Source of the DNA: Gymnogyps californianus
Taxonomy: Eukaryota; Chordata; Aves; Accipitriformes; Cathartidae
Direction: 5' to 3'
Length of the DNA stretch: 64,000 nt
Assembly: GCF_018139145.2 (NCBI RefSeq)
Contig: NC_059481.1
Location: forward strand, 17,906,368 to 17,970,367
Part shown: positions 26,880-38,607 of the stretch, piece by piece
Layout: every line of letters begins with the position of its first letter
Position numbering within the stretch: the first letter of the stretch is position 1
Made by a program: the position numbers and the translations under genes
Notes under the pieces: generated by a model
The model's input: the letters and a program-made list of their open reading frames with translations, nothing else
Told to the model about the DNA's origin: nothing
Database searches by the model: none

Positions 26880-27350
26880 ACTTTCTGCTTGCCAGCCCTT
26901 GCTCCCGTGCCAGGCTTCGGTGCGTGCTCCCAAGTCAGCGGTGCTGACCTGCCTGCACAGGCTGGGCGTGTGGGAACGGAGCAGGCCCACCTGCAAACCC
27001 GCGTAGCCAGATGTGCCAGTGGGCGTGCGAAAGCCACACGTGATTAAAGGGTGACAGTAAGCAAGGCGAGCATGTCATGTCATGACTGTCACAGCTGTAC
27101 TGACATCTGCAGAGGTGGAAGAGCTCGTGTGTCCCGTAGCTGGCTGTGTCCATCCCAAAGGGTGTGGAAGGCTTGAGGCATCAGCGTTTTATCCCTTGCG
27201 GGGCTGCCATCCGAAGCACCGAGCACAAGGTGCCTTTCCATCCCCCAGCAAAGGGCTCCCTCCTGCCCCGGGCAGCGGGCGGGAGCGGCGGGGCTCCGTC
27301 TCGGTGCTGGGGAGGCAGTGCCCTCTAAAGGAGGCATTCCGCATGAGAAG
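26880..27350. promoter_or_regulatory. Isolated CpG-rich patch (orphan CpG island candidate)
   Basis: By eye this interval holds roughly 25 CpG dinucleotides, clustered at about 26,900-27,060 and 27,180-27,350, in an otherwise CpG-poor region. GC-box-like cores occur around 27,275-27,295 (GGGCGGG, GCGGCGGGG), and CACGTG occurs near 27,038. I find no associated exon. It may be an orphan CpG island (alternative promoter, enhancer or lncRNA start) or the remnant of a GC-rich insertion. It is much weaker than the island at 60.7-61.4 kb. Confidence 0.4.
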
Positions 27351-30300
27351 CGAGCTTTGGGAAGCTCTGCAAGGAAAACTTGCCCGTTACAGTCTGAAAT
27401 TGCTGGAAATAATTTCAGGGAAATCTGGAACCTGCCTGAAAGCATTTATTAACTAAAATTGCAAAGCATTTGAGAGCTTTTCCAGAGCCTTCTGTGTGCT
27501 TATCTGCTTTGTCACGGCAGGTGAGGAGGTTCAGCCCCAGGAGACAGGCAGTAAGTGAGGAGCAGGGTGTCTGCTTGGGGGATGATCCTGTCAAAAAGAA
27601 GCATGCAAGAGGGGATCTTCTCTCTGTGCAGCAAAGGAGGAGGCATCTGCATCAGTCAAGTGTGCGTGGGGTGGGAGATCCTCACCGGTGTTCAAAGCAG
27701 CTTCTGGTCCTTGGTCTTTCTGCAGCTGGCTATTCTAGGTGGGAAGACATCTGTGCAAGGACCATTTAAAGCTATGTTAGCAATACTTATCTAAGATGCC
27801 CTTATTTTGCACAGTCTGATTTTGCAGTTTTGACTGTTTTGCTGTTGAACACCCTCCTAAGGTAAATGGAGCAAATCGAAGCGAACATTCCTGACAAATT
27901 AATGAGCGAACACATTAGCAGCTCTGAAAACGAAATGCCTACACATCGCATGAATTCATTTCACAGTGTTTATATATTTATGGAAATGTCTTTGAATTAT
28001 AGTCCCAGCTCTAGCAGGGATTATTTCTTCTTCCATTATAAAGCAGGTTATGTGGTGATAACTTCTAGACCCCTATGAGCTGCTGGAGCATGTAATTATC
28101 TTGTTCCACTTATTAATGATGAAAGGTCTATGCAAGTCCCAGAATAGCTGTATATACTATGCTCAGTAGTCTAAAGAGGCTGTATAAATTTAATTTAGTT
28201 TAAATTTTAGTTGCTGACTTTAATCTTCAAATATGGAATATAAATGTTTTGGGGCATTTAAAACTTTTCAAAATTATAAATGTAGTACTGCAAATCTAAA
28301 CTTAACATTGTGGTGCTAACATATGAAACTGAGAAAGTGGACTGTAAGCAAAAGCAGCTGACCAGGCTCTACTCTGAAATGCATATTGCAAACAAACATC
28401 AAGCTAATACAAATTAGGCCTCAGGCTTTTAATTTTGAAGTAATATTATTGGTAATGGAAGATATGTTAAAAATGAGTTTCATCTTGACATCCTTGGAAG
28501 GTGGCCAGTTCATATACTTCTGGGCTAGAGATCTGCAAACCTCTGTTCCCCAACCTTCCTAAAATGGCATCGCTTGTTTTATGATGTCTCCTAGCTATAA
28601 TCCTGCTTCTCCAGTCTGCCATAATAATGCTAATTAGTTCTGTATGTAAATAAACTATTGTTGACAGGACACTTTCAGCAATTCACATATGAGTCATGGA
28701 GAGAGAGAGAGGTTTTAAAAATGATTTATCCGTAAACAAAGATTCCATATGTCCTAATCTGGCATGGATTTCTCTCCTTCTCTTTATAGCAAGGAATGTG
28801 TGTATGCCTGTATAGCAGGGCTATAATGTGACAATTTGTCTCGAAGTGAAACCAGGATTTATGGTACTTACTGGAGACCACAGAGGTAAAATGAACAGCA
28901 GGCTGCATTTAATCATCTGAATTTTCAAATATTTCTTTTGCTTGGGTAAATGTGTCTTTGTTCCTTTTTGGAAACATGTTCAGCTGCAGGATTGGTTCCT
29001 GTAAAGTTATCTGAAAATGCTGCAGGCATGCTTTTAGTGAAGTGCACGTGGGGGGTGGGAGAGGAAGCATGGAAAGGGGACATTTCTGCACGAAAAGGTT
29101 TGGGCCCAAAACTTTCTAGCTGAGTATACTTCTGGCAAGGCTGCCACTATTAGCACGTACTTGAAGAAAATGCACTTATTAGGTGTCCAATGCACATTTC
29201 GGGAAATCGGGGCATATTGCCCTAATCCCAGATAAATGCCATAGGAAAAGCAGGCAGAGGAGAAAGAGGAATTGTGAGCAGTTAAATGATATTCCTGTCT
29301 CCTGTAGGGCCTGATCCTGTGGCCTTTAGTGATGTGATGCTATTCCAACCTCGAGAGGAGTTGTACCAGTATACTCGTAAGAGGCAAATACACCCTTTGC
29401 AGGGTTTGGAAACTTCCCTGGGAATGAAGCTTAGGTTGAAGTACCTTGTTTCTGGGCTTTATTTTTGCCTTTGTAGTCTGGACTGCAGTACGTATCCTGG
29501 TGATGCCGTTTGTTCTCCCTGTCTCTTCCTTTTGCCTCTTGCTTTCTCTTTATTTTTGGTTTTAGCACAGCGTCACTCGTGTTACTACAAGTAATTTCTG
29601 TAACTTGCTGATCCTACTCTTCTTTGAAATTAGACCTAGGGTTCTCATAACCACAAGGTTTCAGGATATGGAGCTTTGGGTAAAACAACCAGAAATCATG
29701 GAGGTGTTGATGCCTAGAAAATGGCAGCATGGATTATCTGAACACACAGAAAAGGCAGATTAAAAACCCACAAACCAGTGGCAGGTGGTGTTTGTGCCTT
29801 CATAATTTGAACAAGACAATGCTGCACATGTGAGCCATAAAATGGGATGAAACAAAGTGCTACTGGCAGTGAGTTGTGATGACAGAACAAGAGCAAAAAA
29901 AAAAAGCTGAATTTTGTGTATGTGGGGGCAAAGCTGGCACCTGCAGAGAAAAAGGCTGGCTGCTTATTCATGGCAAAGATGCCAGCTTTCCTGCCAGTGG
30001 AACTGGAGCCCATTTTCTTCCTTCAGAAAAAGAAAGCTCTCTAGGGCTGACAGGGGTTTAATCAGGATGGCTTGTTACATCCTTTGGGCTGCGAGTCCCA
30101 GTGAGGCTGCCAACGAAGTGCCAGTGCGGAGGAGATTTGTCTGCTTCAAACTCCTGTCTGCTGAGCGTTGGAGCAGGTGCTGGGGCATTGGCAGAGCTGT
30201 TTGTGGGAAAGGCAAAGCCAGAACTGCTTTTTCCTTCTCTCTTGAATTTGCAATGACTTTCCCCCTTCAGGCTGTGTAGGGAGAAGAAACAAAGGCACTA

Positions 30301-33300
30301 AGTTGGCTCACCCAACGGAGGGGAGCCCTGGTCTGGATTTTCTTGCTTTCATCAGATTTTTTTTTTTGGTTCGTGGCCTGGCTCTGAAGTCCTGAGCCTG
30401 ACAGTTGTCATTTGCTGGTAACGTTGGCCAGGGTTTATTAGTGAACCTTGCTGGAAGAGCTGCTTTTTAGCTGGTCCCAAGAAGCTCCCTTCCAGTTGCT
30501 GCTCCTTCGTCTGATGTGTGAGACTGAGAGTATCCTTTAGCATCCATGCCAATATTTGAGGCAAGGATGTACTAATGTATGCCAGCAATAATATTAATAA
30601 TAATAAAAAAGGAAGGATTTTCTGAAGTTGTTTTTTTCTCATGTCCTGAATCTGAAGACTGTAGTTCTCAGCTGTGGGACTTCTGGCCACCTCTACTCTT
30701 GACTTCAAGTTACATATGAGCATTTGCTATGAAAAAGGAAGATGGCTAGAGAGTATTTTATTGTATTTTGTAGAGAACTATGATGGAACCTCTGAAATGT
30801 GGAACCTGAATCTGAAATTAGGAATAGGAAACATGATTACCCGAGAAGGACATGATGAATTGGATATGTGCTTTGATTAGTTTCTCATCTTGGCAAACTT
30901 GTGGAAAACCTCCATTCAGGCCCAGGTATATAGGTTTTACAAATCCAGCAGTGACTGGGTGCAATTCTGGATCTGAACACTGAACAGATGATAGTAAACT
31001 ATCAAAGGCTAGCTAGAAACTGGAGACTGATTCAGCTCTGATAGTTTTGTGGCCCATTCGTATTGCTAAAATACATTACTGTCTTTGGGCTTTGTTTCCC
31101 ACCTAGGCATTTCTGGTGTCAACACATGGCGATGATAAAAGTGAAATAAAAGCAGATTTTTGGGAGGCAGAGCAGAAATTTGGGGGTGGAGTGGGGGGCT
31201 GCATTTGCCCAGCTCCGTTAGAACTTTCCTTTTTCCCCTCTGTAAACCCGTGATGACTTATAGAAGGATCATTAGATTTTTCATGCTGTTGTCATTAATT
31301 ACCGTTTGAAAGTTGAAATGAAGAGTTGAGTAGCTTGGTTACTGTGAGGTGAGTAATGTGTGTTTACTGAGTGGTGATCTGCTGCCTGCCAGCACACCTT
31401 GGCTACCTGCACTTACTGGTTTTTAGCCACAGAAAGAGCTTGAGGTTATGTTGCATTTGATCCATTTAAAAACAAAGGAAAGGGAGATTCTTTCCAGTCT
31501 CTTTAAACAAATTCCTTAATGAGCAATATCCCCAAAATAGGCTGAGCAAAAAGGTAGCTAACTATTTTGGTCAAACAGGGTAATCCCAACCCAGAAGCCA
31601 AGTTATTCTCAGGGAGCTAGGATTGCTGGAGAGCACAATTTTGAGAGTGAAAGGTGAGCTCAGAGATATGGCTAGGGGGTTTCTGGCATAATTTTTGAGG
31701 GAATTTTGAACATTTCTGAAAAGTCAGGTGCCCAAGAAGCCTGGTGCTCCCATGAAGAGGTAGCTGCTGTATGAGCTTGCACTTGAACACTCATACAGAA
31801 ATGTCAAGGATTTGCTATGTACTGGAAGAGCTTCAATTGAGGGAAGATTTTTTTAGACCCCAGAAATTCTAAGAGTCAAAACAAGACAAAAGCATAGCAA
31901 AAGCTCAAGCTAAGGCTTATATTTTTAATTGCTTTGAGGCAGAGAATGTGGCTGTATTTGGAAGTGTAAGTACAGGACAGGGCCACAGAGGATTAATCTC
32001 CCATTTCCAACCCTCTGCCCAATTTTTCTGCTGTTATACATATTGAGAGAAAGGCTGGTGGTGTGAAAATCTTGTGATATTCCTCCCAGGAATCTTTTGT
32101 CCCAGGGTCCAAAAAGTGAAATTAAAATTTGCCCTGTGTGCAGCTCTTCTACTTGTGCATAAACCCTGAACAGAAATGGCAGGATTATGGCTGGAGCTGG
32201 CTGATTAATCAGTTAAAGAATTTTTGCAGAAACACCCTGGAAGAATCGTCCCAAAATTTCTGGGTTGCATCTCAAAATGTAGGTCACCGGAGAAAATGTA
32301 AAAGTTTAATTTGCAGGAGCAGCTGGCAGTTTAGCTCTCAGATTACCTGTATTCGTTAGCAGATGGTTGTGGTTGCTGCTTATCTTCCCATCCATTGGAG
32401 CAGATTGTTAAAGGCTAATATTTGCAGTGATGGTTATGGATTCCCCTGGCAGAGTCAAAAGTGTGTGGGCATAAAAATGCATACTGATTTATGTGAACTT
32501 GAGTTGCTTATTAAAAGTCCCTTATTGAAAGGGACTTCCCGTTCAGGCCTCATGTTGCTGTTTCTTTATCTGATATGAAGTTGCTACTGATATGATAATG
32601 CTCCACTTCAAGTTTGATAAGTCTTTTAATGGAGCATCTACCCAAGCCTGCAAACACACAGTAGCTGTACTATTTATCCTATAAAGAGTGTGTGTGAATT
32701 GTCAGGGCCCGAAGCTGCTGTGGGGTGTCCTTTTTGAGAGGTAAAAGAAATTCAACTTGTTGAAAAGCAGTGATGACAGTGAATGCTAACATGGGAATAT
32801 TTGGGGTAGGCTGTGACAGCGAGGTAGCTGAGATGAGTGACTACATTTGAGGTGAAGTAGCTGTTTATTGAAATCCTATTGCCTCCAAGGGGGCAGTGAG
32901 GCTGTATGGTATTTTAGCACACTGATTTCCTGTGGACCTATAAAGATGTGTTCAGAAAAATGTGGCAATTCAAGGACTGTTTTGGTGTTCCTTTGTGCTA
33001 CTGGCATTTTGCATTAGCATGCAGTGCAGAGGTCAACTACCGCTGCAGTTCGCATTAGGACATCATCTGGTTCCCTTCTAAGCAATGCATCTTGCTTTGG
33101 TGTTCAGGGAGTTCCTAATCCCTTCCAGCGCCAGGAGGAGGGAAATCAGATCTAGAGCTGCCAGAGGGTCTGGGCAGGCAAAAATGAAAGTGGATTAATA
33201 ACAGGTTGCATTCAACAGAAAGGTAAAAAGATATATCCACGAAAGCAGATTCCAGTATTGTTCCTCCCTTGTATGTTCTTTCAGAGCCAAACAGTCCCTG

Positions 33301-34054
33301 CTCTGAACAGCTACGAACTCATGATGTAAGTGTACGGGCTCTTGCCTGTTCCTTGCTACCATGATACTTCAACACTGTAGTTTTGTCTTTTGATATTCAG
33401 GTACTGTCTTCCTAGAGGGAACCTCGTAACTACGCCAAGGACTCCACTCTTGTCAGTCTGTCCAGACTTATAAGTGATCGCTGCCAAGCAGCTGCTGCTT
33501 TTGACTTGTATCCCTGACAGCGTCCTCCCTCTGCGAAGGGAAAGGGGAATAGGGGGGAAAGCTTTCTCATGTGTCTAGGTTGCAATTTTGATGGAAGGAT
33601 CACTGAGTGTTTAACAAAGAAACAGCTTGCCGTATGAGAAGGGCATCCAGGGAAGAGGTTTTATTGATGCTCAATATCAATAATTCAAGGATAAAGAGCA
33701 AATGAGGTTCCTAGGATTCATATGTAAGAGCTTGAGAGTATACTTGCAGCTAGGCTGCTCTTGCTTAGTGAAGTAGTGGGGCCACCTAAGAAAATCTAGT
33801 TCACCATGAAACAGGCATCGTGTGGGTGGCTTTGCAATACTTACAAAAAGGGAGCTGGGGAAAAAGGGATACCAAATTGGTCTGCAAAAAGGAATCGCAC
33901 AGAGGCAGGTGTGGATAAATGAAGTAATCCAGAAAGTATCTCTGGGTTTATTTAGCAGCTTCTGAAGAGCTTGTCTGAACACAAACTTCAAAGTGGATCA
34001 GAAGGTGAGCCTGGCATGATCTAAACATACAGGTATTACTTGAGACCCATGTTT
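27351..34054. other. Noncoding stretch, no recognisable gene
   Basis: No exon, RNA gene or clear transposable element is seen. A short GA microsatellite lies at about 28,699. ORFs do not exceed about 125 codons and none resembles a known family. The sequence around 27,870-28,080 is AT-rich with little low-complexity content, but conservation cannot be judged from one sequence. Confidence 0.55.
28699..28711. repeat. (GA)n short microsatellite
   Basis: Six alternating GA units plus a trailing G. A minor simple repeat. Confidence 0.75.
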
Positions 34055-34170
34055 TGTTCCAGGCTCTGCTACTGGCCTGGGAGGAAGAAGGTATTTGGAG
34101 AAGATATTTAATCTGTCTTTGACTTTCTGTAAAATCAAAGCAGTGATACCAGCTACCATGAAAACATGTG
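34055..34170 (+). mobile_element. MIR-like ancient SINE remnant
   Basis: Successive blocks resemble the mammalian-wide interspersed repeat core and tail in the right order. They are CCAGGCTCTGCTACTGGCC (family: GGCTCTGCCACTTACTAGC), then ATATTTAATCTGTCTTTGAC (family: TACTTAACCTCTCTGTGCC), then TTTCTGTAAAAT (family: CATCTGTAAAATGGG), then GTGATACCAGCTACC (family: AATAGTACCTACC). MIRs are tRNA-derived SINEs that predate the split of mammals and sauropsids and survive in birds as heavily diverged fossils. Divergence is high and the consensus is recalled, so the exact subfamily and ends are uncertain. Confidence 0.5.
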
Positions 34171-35492
34171 GAGATAAGCTGATGGAAAATTATTAATTAT
34201 ACCAGTAAAATCACTTCAATGATTGTCTGTGGCAAGTTTCCCAAACTGAATTAACTTTTTTCGGTAAATAAAATTCCCTTGTTTATGCCTCTTTCCCTCT
34301 CATGTCCAGAATGCAAGAGGGTTCTCAACTTTCTGTTGCTTCCACTTAATTGGATTAGTCATCTACCTCCAAAGGTATGTGCCTCAGGTCCAGTTCCTGC
34401 TGACAACCAAACCAATGGGCCATTACATGAGGTAGATGGAATCCAACATCAAAGGAGAGAGCAATTTGGGTTGGATAGATGCCAGGAGCTTTTTGTGCTT
34501 ATCCAAATACCTGCATGCACCGAGATTTTTCTCATCGCTGCTAGTGCTCCCTTATTGCATGTTGGAAAGATTAAAACCTTTGCTTGTGAGCAAGGTTGTA
34601 CTACCATTATCTCCAGTGCCCAAATAAAAGTGGTGGTGTGGGGCTGCTTATGATGTTGGAGATCACTCCTCAATCTCAAATGCTGGTGGCTCTGGGGAAT
34701 GAAAGTGAGTGCTGCATAAAGCTATCTACTCATGGGATTTTTAGCAGTGCCTCAATATGAGCAACTCTTCATCTCTTCCTGTCACACAATCAACGAACAA
34801 ACTTAAGAATTATCATTGCTATAATGTGGCAGGAAGGGGATGCGAGGAGATGAGAGCACAGAGTTCCTGCCGAGTTCTCCTAATGAAGCTATTGCTGCAA
34901 AATAGCTTCCAAAACATCTGTGAAGGTCCCTGCAGAGCCTGCCAAAGATGTGACATTGCAATAGTTTGCGTTGCCCTGGTATAGACCTCAACAGCATGTT
35001 TCGTGCTCTTGGCTATGGTAACCCACAGCCAGTGTCCCTGTGGAAGTGCCATTCACTGTAGAGTAGGACCACCTGCAATGTGAGAGCAATTCCTAAATGG
35101 ACACTGGGAAAGCTGGAACTGAGTCCAAAGTCCATTGAAGTGCAGGAAAAATTCAGATAAATATCCACTCCAGCATGTGTGAGAAATTAATCCCCAAGAC
35201 CTCTATGGAGCTGAGTGCAGCTGTTTTGCAAATCATGACCTCTTTGGTTTGTACATCAAGCCAGACAGCTCAAGAGAATTGTGTTTACTGTGTTATTTCT
35301 AGTATCCTCCTGGGAAACAATCTTTGTGTTCCTTTTCTGCTGAGGAGTTTGGAAGCGGAGGCAGAAGAAAGGTAACTGGGCTTTGCTCCTTCTGAAAGAT
35401 ACAGTGGGGCCAAGTAAACGCACAGCTAATGTAATCTGGAAAGATCTGCTCTAGTCAAACTGTCAGCCAGCCTGCTGCCACAGCCTGTCCCC

Positions 35493-35580
35493 TTTTCTGT
35501 GCCTTAGTTTTCATGTTTGAAAACTGGGATGATGCTATTGGTCTTTGAATTACTTTGTCTGGAAGAGGAAGGTACTGTTT
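35493..35580 (+). mobile_element. MIR-like ancient SINE remnant
   Basis: The segment TTCTGTGCCTTAGTTTTC, followed by a GAAAACTGGGATGATG block, closely matches the most conserved part of MIR (CTCTGTGCCTCAGTTTCC, then TGTAAAATGGGGATAATA) with only a few substitutions. The flanks decay quickly, as expected for a very old insertion. No target-site duplication is visible. Together with the remnant about 1.4 kb upstream, it suggests old, slowly eroding noncoding DNA. Confidence 0.6.
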
Positions 35581-37994
35581 GAGCATTGCTTAGGTGATGG
35601 GACCCATTTGCTGTGGTTTCTCCCTTCTTATCACTAATGTACAGAATTGAAAGCTTTGTTGCAGTGGTGGGCTAACATATAAAGAGCTACGAAATCATAT
35701 GAGTTTGCAAATAAAGCTCAGGGCTACCTTTACAAATGCAGCCTTTCATAGAGCATCTGCTAAAGCTGTGAGGGACCTGTGCTAACTTACTGGGAACAAC
35801 GGTGTTAGGGCTGGGGCACCCTTTATGGCCCACAATACATTAACAGCTATTTCCCCACCAAGTTGAGGGCTCAGTTTTCTTTTATCAATCCCTGGCTGTC
35901 TTCAGTCCTCGTGCTTTTCCTGTGACTCAGCTTTTTCACAAGCCATGGGGCAACTTGCCCATACAGATCCGGCAGGTACAAAGACTACTCTTGAAAGTCT
36001 TGTCCTGGGGGTCTGCATCTGTGAAACCTGGCTCTATAAAACTAGCATTTGGGTATGGTTGTTCCCAGCGTAGGATAATGTATGAAGTCAGGAATTCCAG
36101 CATTAGTACTGGGCGTGGATTTGCCACTCTGAATTTTTTCAAGGAGAAGATATTCTTGCTTTATTTCCAGAGGCAAGCCTTTCCAAAGTTGTGAACACAA
36201 GAGCTTGCCAAATATTAGCTTTCAAGGTTTTAAGTCACACAGTGTTTACTTGAGTTACCTCTTCTTGAAGTCTATATAAAGAGTCATGTTTGCTCAGGCA
36301 TACTCCTAAAAGCCCCAAGACATGGCTCTGGAAGGAGGTAATGTAAATACTGCTGTCCTTAAAACTGGAAGCCCTCTGAGTAATCTAAAGAAGGAAATAG
36401 TAACGTGAGGAAAAGATTTTATAAGATTCGGAGGCAACTTCATAAGATTTGGAGGCGAAGACTACAGAACAATACCTGGAATGGACAAAATCCAGAAATT
36501 CAGTGATATTGTAAATACAACTTCTCTTGGCCAAGGCTTAGCCCTGCAATTGCAGCTGCTCTCTTCTGTTCCCCGGTGTTTCCTTTGCTGTCACTAAGGC
36601 AGCATTTTCCCATACCCCAGCCCCTGAAGCAATTGCTGGGAACAGTTTTTAGGGACTTTGCTGGCCAAACTATGCTGGGCTCTTGCTGTGGGACAACAGT
36701 TGGAAACAAAATATTTGTTGTACTTAGCAAAGTGGTTCCCTCCCACCTTTTGTCAGTAATTGGTGTCGTTTTTCTGAAAAGGTTGTGGAAATGTGAGCTG
36801 AATTGCAGGTGCTCTGTGATATGATAAATGGGAGAGGAATTTTCATGGAGTGCCTAAATACAGTGCAAATAAAGAAAAAACAATTGGATTAAAATTCAAC
36901 CGCAATATTTACAAGCCTCTCCGCCTGCCCATATATGCAGGTATGCTGAGACCAAATTCACATCATGAGTTTCCTGCAGCTGAGACAAGTGAGCAGAGTG
37001 CTGGGTTGGCTCAGGAGAGTATTTGCCCTTGCCATGCCACTTTTTCTATGTATCGACAGGCAGCCCATCAAATTTCCACTTAATATCTATCTCCAGAGAG
37101 GGCAGAAAGTATCAGCCTTCCCACAGCAGGGGCAGGATGTAAACAAATGGAGCTGAAGCATTTTTATGCTGCAGCAGAAAACCCTGTGCACGAGTTAATG
37201 CAGAATAATTATACTTATCAGTGTATTGCATCTAATGCTCTGCTGTCTCGATGAGTGAAGGATTGCTGCAGAGCTGGAGGCAGCAGGACCAGCTGTGAGC
37301 CTGCATCCTGCAGATGGATTTATGGTTTCCCGATGCCATCTGCTGGCATGGGCCTTGCTTGTGCACTGAGCAGTGAAGCCCTCCAGCTTCTCTCTCTCGC
37401 GAGCAGATGCTGCAGCTCCCCATGTCTTTGCAGGTGGTGTAACCCCAAACCACCCTTTCTTGATGGTTTCTTGAGCTTTGCAAAGCAAATGCTCCCTGCA
37501 GCCAAGCACCTGTAAAACCGCTCTGCTCATGGTCCCTCCTGGAGCTGTTCTTCAGCTGGGTGCACTGTAGGCTTTCCACACCTCCCTTTTTTTGCCTGCT
37601 GCAATGCGGTATGCTCCATGGGAGCAGCCCCAGATACAAGGGGGCTGGATTTATGCAGCTGGATTTTTTTTTTTGTAACCTACCAGGCTAAACCTCCAAA
37701 TCCATGTGGTTCTAAGAGACTGGGTTTGCCTTTGGTGTGGTGGTGGTACCAGTAATACTGCATGAGGGCAAGGTTGTAAAGATACTGCTAGAAAGCTTTG
37801 GGAGCAATGGAAGCTTGATCTTTGTGTAAGTCCCTGAAACGGCCTGAAAAACCAAAATGAATATTCAGGTAGTAGAGGATGTAGGGAAGTTTGTCTTTTT
37901 TCTGTCTTGCAGTCTTGCAAAAGGGCCCTGTTGCAAGCAAAGGTGCACTGTGATAACAACATTAGTTGATGATATTCCTTGGCTTTTGATGTTA
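35581..37994. other. Noncoding stretch, no recognisable gene
   Basis: No gene or clear repeat family is seen. A small imperfect tandem duplication of a 21-bp unit lies at 36,421-36,462, where ATAAGATTCGGAGGC is followed by ATAAGATTTGGAGGC. ORFs up to about 135 codons at 37.2-38.0 kb overlap on both strands and lack any family signature. Confidence 0.55.
36421..36462. repeat. Imperfect 21-bp tandem duplication
   Basis: Two adjacent 21-bp units start with ATAAGATTCGGAGGC and ATAAGATTTGGAGGC and diverge at their 3' ends. A local duplication with no evident function. Confidence 0.7.
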
Positions 37995-37999
37995 GTGCT
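37995..37999. repeat. Left target-site duplication of LTR A (GTGCT)
   Basis: GTGCT immediately precedes the LTR terminus and is repeated exactly at 38,603-38,607. A 5-bp duplication is typical of ERVL (class III) integration, whereas 4 bp is usual for ERV1 and 6 bp for ERVK. Confidence 0.9.
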
Positions 38000-38602
38000 T
38001 GTCGTGGTTTAACCCCGGTCAGCAACTCAGCACCACGCAGCTGCTTCCCCCTTCCCCCTCCCAGTGGGGTGAGGAGGAGGAAAGGGGAAAAAAAAAAAAA
38101 GTAAAACTTGTGGGTTGAGATAAGAACAGTTTAATAACTGAAGTAAAATATAATACTAACAATAGTAATAATGAAATATAATAATAGCAATGAAAAGGAA
38201 TATAACAAAAAAAGGAAGGGGGGGGAAAGAAAAAAAACAGTGATGCACAATGCAATTGCTCACCACCCGCTGACCAATGCCCAGTTAGTTCCCAAGCCGC
38301 GATCTGCGCCTCCCGGCCAACTCCCCCCAGTTTATATACTGGGCATGACGTTCCATGGTATGGAATATCCCCTTGGCTAGTTCAGGTCAGCTGCCCTGGC
38401 TGTGCTCCCTCCCAGCTCCTTGCACACCTGCTTGCTGGCAGAGCATGGGAAACTGAAAAGTCCTTGGCTTAAGATAAGTGCTACTTAGCAACAACTAAAA
38501 CATCGGCGTGTTATCAACATCATTCTCACACTAAATCCAAAACCGAGCACTGTACCAGCTACTAAAAAGAAAGTTAACTCTGTCCCAGCCAAAACCAGGA
38601 CA
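38000..38602 (-). mobile_element. Solo LTR A of an avian ERVL-type endogenous retrovirus
   Basis: On the minus strand the element begins TGTCCTGGTTTTGGCTGGGA and ends GGTTAAACCACGACA, giving TG...CA termini over 603 bp with exact 5-bp target duplications. It carries a TATATAAA box (38,331-38,338 as TTTATATA) and an ATTAAA poly(A) signal (38,130-38,135 as TTTAAT), with an A/T-rich segment between the promoter region and the 3' end. It is homologous along most of its length to LTRs B and C in this window. No internal gag, pol or env sequence flanks it, so it is a solo LTR left by recombination between two LTRs. The family name is not assigned; the sequence resembles LTRs widespread in bird genomes. 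Confidence 0.9.
38331..38338 (-). promoter_or_regulatory. TATA box of LTR A
   Basis: TATATAAA on the minus strand sits at the position equivalent to the TATA boxes of LTRs B and C, preceded by the shared CATGCCCAG motif. It marks the U3 promoter. Current activity is unknown. Confidence 0.75.
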
Positions 38603-38607
38603 GTGCT
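38603..38607. repeat. Right target-site duplication of LTR A (GTGCT)
   Basis: Exact copy of the 5 bp at 37,995-37,999, directly after the LTR end. Confidence 0.9.

Noticed and set aside
31080..31140. Possible fourth MIR remnant (CTTTGGGCTTTGTTTCCCAC)
   Set aside because: Only one short block resembles the family, and order and spacing of neighbouring blocks do not fit.
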